Shown here: one piece after another, positions 63,602-64,000 of the stretch
Layout: every line of letters begins with the position of its first letter
Position numbering within the stretch: the stretch's first letter is position 1
Position numbers and translations under genes: made by a program
NCBI GenBank assembly: GCA_902625535.1
Contig: CACOBT010000004.1
Span: 57,189-121,188 of the forward strand
DNA: 64,000 nt
From: an uncultured beta proteobacterium
GTDB lineage: Bacteria; Pseudomonadota; Gammaproteobacteria; Burkholderiales; Burkholderiaceae_A
Reading direction: 5' to 3'
The notes under the pieces: generated by a model
Told to the model about the DNA's origin: nothing
Databases searched by the model: none
What the model saw: only the letters and a program-made list of their open reading frames with translations

Positions 63602-64000
63602 CTAAGTCCAATAAACAACAAAGTACAACCCTAGCCAGACCACATCCACAAAATGCCAGTACCATGCCGCTCCCTCAAAGGCAAAATGCTTCTCTGAAGA
63701 AAAGTGTCCTCTAGCGTAGCGTACCCAAATCACAAGTAACATTAACGCTCCAACACAAACATGAAATCCATGAAAACCTGTCAGAAAATAGAATGTAGAC
63801 CCATAAATTCCGGAAGTGAGTTTTAAGTTTAAGTCAGAGTAAGCATGTACATATTCATAAGCTTGAAAACCAACGAAAATAAACCCCAACATCAAGGTTA
63901 GGGCAAGCCAAAGTAAACAACCAGATCTCTTTTCCTCTCTCAAATAATGGTGAGCTACGGTCAGTGTAACCCCGGAGCTGAGCAGAAGAGCGGTATTAAT
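63602..64000 (-). CDS. coxC: Cytochrome c oxidase subunit III (N-terminus beyond window)
   Basis: Subunit III of the aa3-type oxidase. The visible 132 residues run from INTALLLSSGVTLTVAHH to the end, covering the last four or so helices: GFQAYEY, the YFLTGFHGFHVCVGALML block and FEGAAWYWHFVDVVWLGLYFVVYW. The frame is open across the window edge, so the gene continues beyond position 64000. It shows that the cell makes a haem-copper oxidase. Confidence 0.95.
   Translation of the reverse strand: MNTALLLSSGVTLTVAHHYLREEKRSGCLLWLALTLMLGFIFVGFQAYEYVHAYSDLNLKLTSGIYGSTFYFLTGFHGFHVCVGALMLLVIWVRYARGHFSSEKHFAFEGAAWYWHFVDVVWLGLYFVVYWT

Overview
The window looks like part of the chromosome of a low-GC betaproteobacterium with a compact genome. 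The best evidence is gene order: tat-his-murA-ibaG-mla-kdsD/kdsC-lptCAB-rpoN-hpf-ptsN-hprK-rapZ, then mutY/mutM-TPR-lolB-ispE, and tRNA-Gln-prs-rplY-pth-ychF. This arrangement is familiar from Burkholderiales and Nitrosomonadales. The adjoining coaD-rsmD-M16-M16/ftsY, rpoH and cytochrome oxidase assembly blocks agree. No rRNA, integrase or transposase is visible, so I do not name a genus.

Layout. (1) 1-7.4 kb: tatB (partial), tatA and a nearly complete histidine operon on the minus strand, with hisC inverted in place between hisB and hisD. (2) 7.4-13.4 kb: murA, ibaG, an ABC ATPase without its permease, and the Mla phospholipid transport operon (mlaF-E-D-A-C-B). (3) 13.4-20.9 kb, plus strand: KDO synthesis (kdsD, kdsC), LPS export (lptC, lptA, lptB), sigma-54, hpf, and the regulatory set ptsN, hprK, rapZ. 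(4) 20.9-25.2 kb: mutY and mutM (minus), then a TPR protein, lolB and ispE (plus). (5) 25.2-49.2 kb: an accessory region between ispE and ychF, genes that usually sit a few kb apart. It opens with a complete biotin cluster (bioD, bioA, bioC, a bioH-like esterase, bioF, bioB). Then comes a stretch (33.1-41.9 kb) in which the genes I accept cover only about 46% of the bases. It holds small secreted or membrane proteins, two surface-adhesin-E-like paralogues and a c4-like dihaem cytochrome. The redox and metabolic genes lldD, nickel SOD with its maturation protease, class I aldolase, hemG and azurin follow. (6) 49.3-57.7 kb: ychF, pth, rplY, prs, tRNA-Gln, coaD, rsmD, two M16 peptidases and ftsY. 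(7) 57.7-64 kb: an Orn/Lys/Arg decarboxylase, rpoH under a CIRCE-like operator, and cytochrome c oxidase assembly genes (ctaB, a SCO-like protein, SURF1, a DUF2909 protein, coxC partial).

The core blocks build and maintain the Gram-negative envelope and provide histidine, isoprenoids and translation factors. The accessory block suggests an aerobic life using lactate or another 2-hydroxy acid, with periplasmic c-type cytochrome and azurin electron carriers, nickel-based superoxide defence and biotin prototrophy.

Most notable signals: a perfect four-run G-quadruplex motif (37974-37998) in an AT-rich region; a near-consensus CIRCE operator on a strong sigma-70 promoter before rpoH; a Ni-SOD whose nickel hook carries Lys where Gly is usual; divergent gene pairs whose start codons are 16 nt apart (mutM/TPR) or overlap (mlaF/kdsD); a hypothetical protein made of two internal repeats; and a likely N-terminal frameshift at about 48.65 kb.
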